Origin: an uncultured Collinsella sp.
Lineage (GTDB): Bacteria > Actinomycetota > Coriobacteriia > Coriobacteriales > Coriobacteriaceae
DNA: 34,157 nucleotides
Reading direction: 5' to 3'
Assembly: GCA_958437495.1 (NCBI GenBank)
Contig: CAUBOH010000019.1
Span: 1 to 34,157 of the forward strand
Shown here: positions 34,108 to 34,157 of the stretch, piece by piece
Position numbering within the stretch: the first letter of the stretch is position 1
Layout of the letters: the number at the start of each line of letters is the position of its first letter
Translations under genes and position numbers: made by a program
The notes under the pieces: generated by a model
The model's database searches: none
What the model was told of the DNA's origin: nothing
The model's input: the letters and a program-made list of their open reading frames with translations, nothing else

Positions 34108-34157
34108 TCATTCACCTCGCTCGTATGTATCGAGGTATTCCTGCTTGAGCGTCTGCG
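34108..34157 (-). CDS. C-terminal end of an upstream gene (partial)
   Basis: The window edge holds the last 15 residues of a minus-strand frame, QTLKQEYLDTYERGE, ending in TGA at 34108-34110. It contains the ribosome binding site of the secreted-protein gene, whose start lies 1 base beyond this stop. A charged helical end like this is common in sigma factors, but this is far too little to name the gene. Confidence 0.5.
   Translation of the reverse strand, partial: QTLKQEYLDTYERGE

Overview
The window looks like core chromosome of a high-GC Gram-positive, most probably Collinsella or a close relative (Coriobacteriia, Actinomycetota). This rests on the protein style (zinc-ribbon membrane proteins, a split transketolase, an L31 with a long Ala/Lys tail, FtsE with a long low-complexity N-terminus), strong GGAGG ribosome binding sites and many GGGGAC-type intergenic hairpins. 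It is an inference from family resemblance, not a database match. Of 30 gene calls, 25 full proteins and both tRNAs carry recognisable features; almost everything is on the minus strand, and only three short genes are on the plus strand.

Layout: 141-614 (+) small zinc-ribbon membrane protein; 767-2137 (-) metal-dependent amidohydrolase; 2463-3170 (-) unknown protein with a possible self-masking leader; 3595-9788 (-) gltBD glutamate synthase; 10002-10737 (-) flavin reductase-like protein plus rubredoxin; 10944-12321 (-) smpB and a TPR protein; 12417-12584 (-) tRNA-Glu(CUC) and tRNA-Gln(CUG); 12861-13271 (+) unknown; 13405-13764 (-) ArsC/Spx-type protein; 13861-18304 (-) MurNAc salvage operon murR-murQ-murP-mupG; 18550-19155 (-) serine recombinase; 19332-21467 (-) RNase R; 21592-23719 (-) ftsEX; 24155-25438 (+) zinc-ribbon membrane protein; 25556-27329 (-) split transketolase; 27640-28530 (-) YitT-type membrane protein; 28672-32627 (-) secA-prfB; 32969-33394 (-) rpmE; 33762-34157 (-) small secreted protein behind the end of another gene.

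The genes group into nitrogen assimilation (gltBD), cell-wall sugar recovery (MurP imports and phosphorylates MurNAc or MurNAc-GlcNAc, MupG cleaves the phosphorylated disaccharide, MurQ makes GlcNAc-6-P, MurR senses), trans-translation and RNA turnover (smpB, rnr), translation termination and secretion (secA-prfB coupled by a one-base overlap), and division-site cell-wall control (ftsEX).

Points most worth a second look: (1) RF2 carries SPT where the family has SPF, while the stop codons I read here are 14 TAG, 11 TAA and only 3 TGA; (2) the rpmE leader folds into two hairpins with a shared loop sequence plus a helix that covers the ribosome binding site; (3) FtsE has about 170 extra N-terminal residues behind a proper ribosome binding site; (4) intergenic regions are full of several families of hairpin repeats, two of which occur as tandem pairs with one perfect and one decayed copy, and one of which is a 123-base element with 28-base perfect arms.
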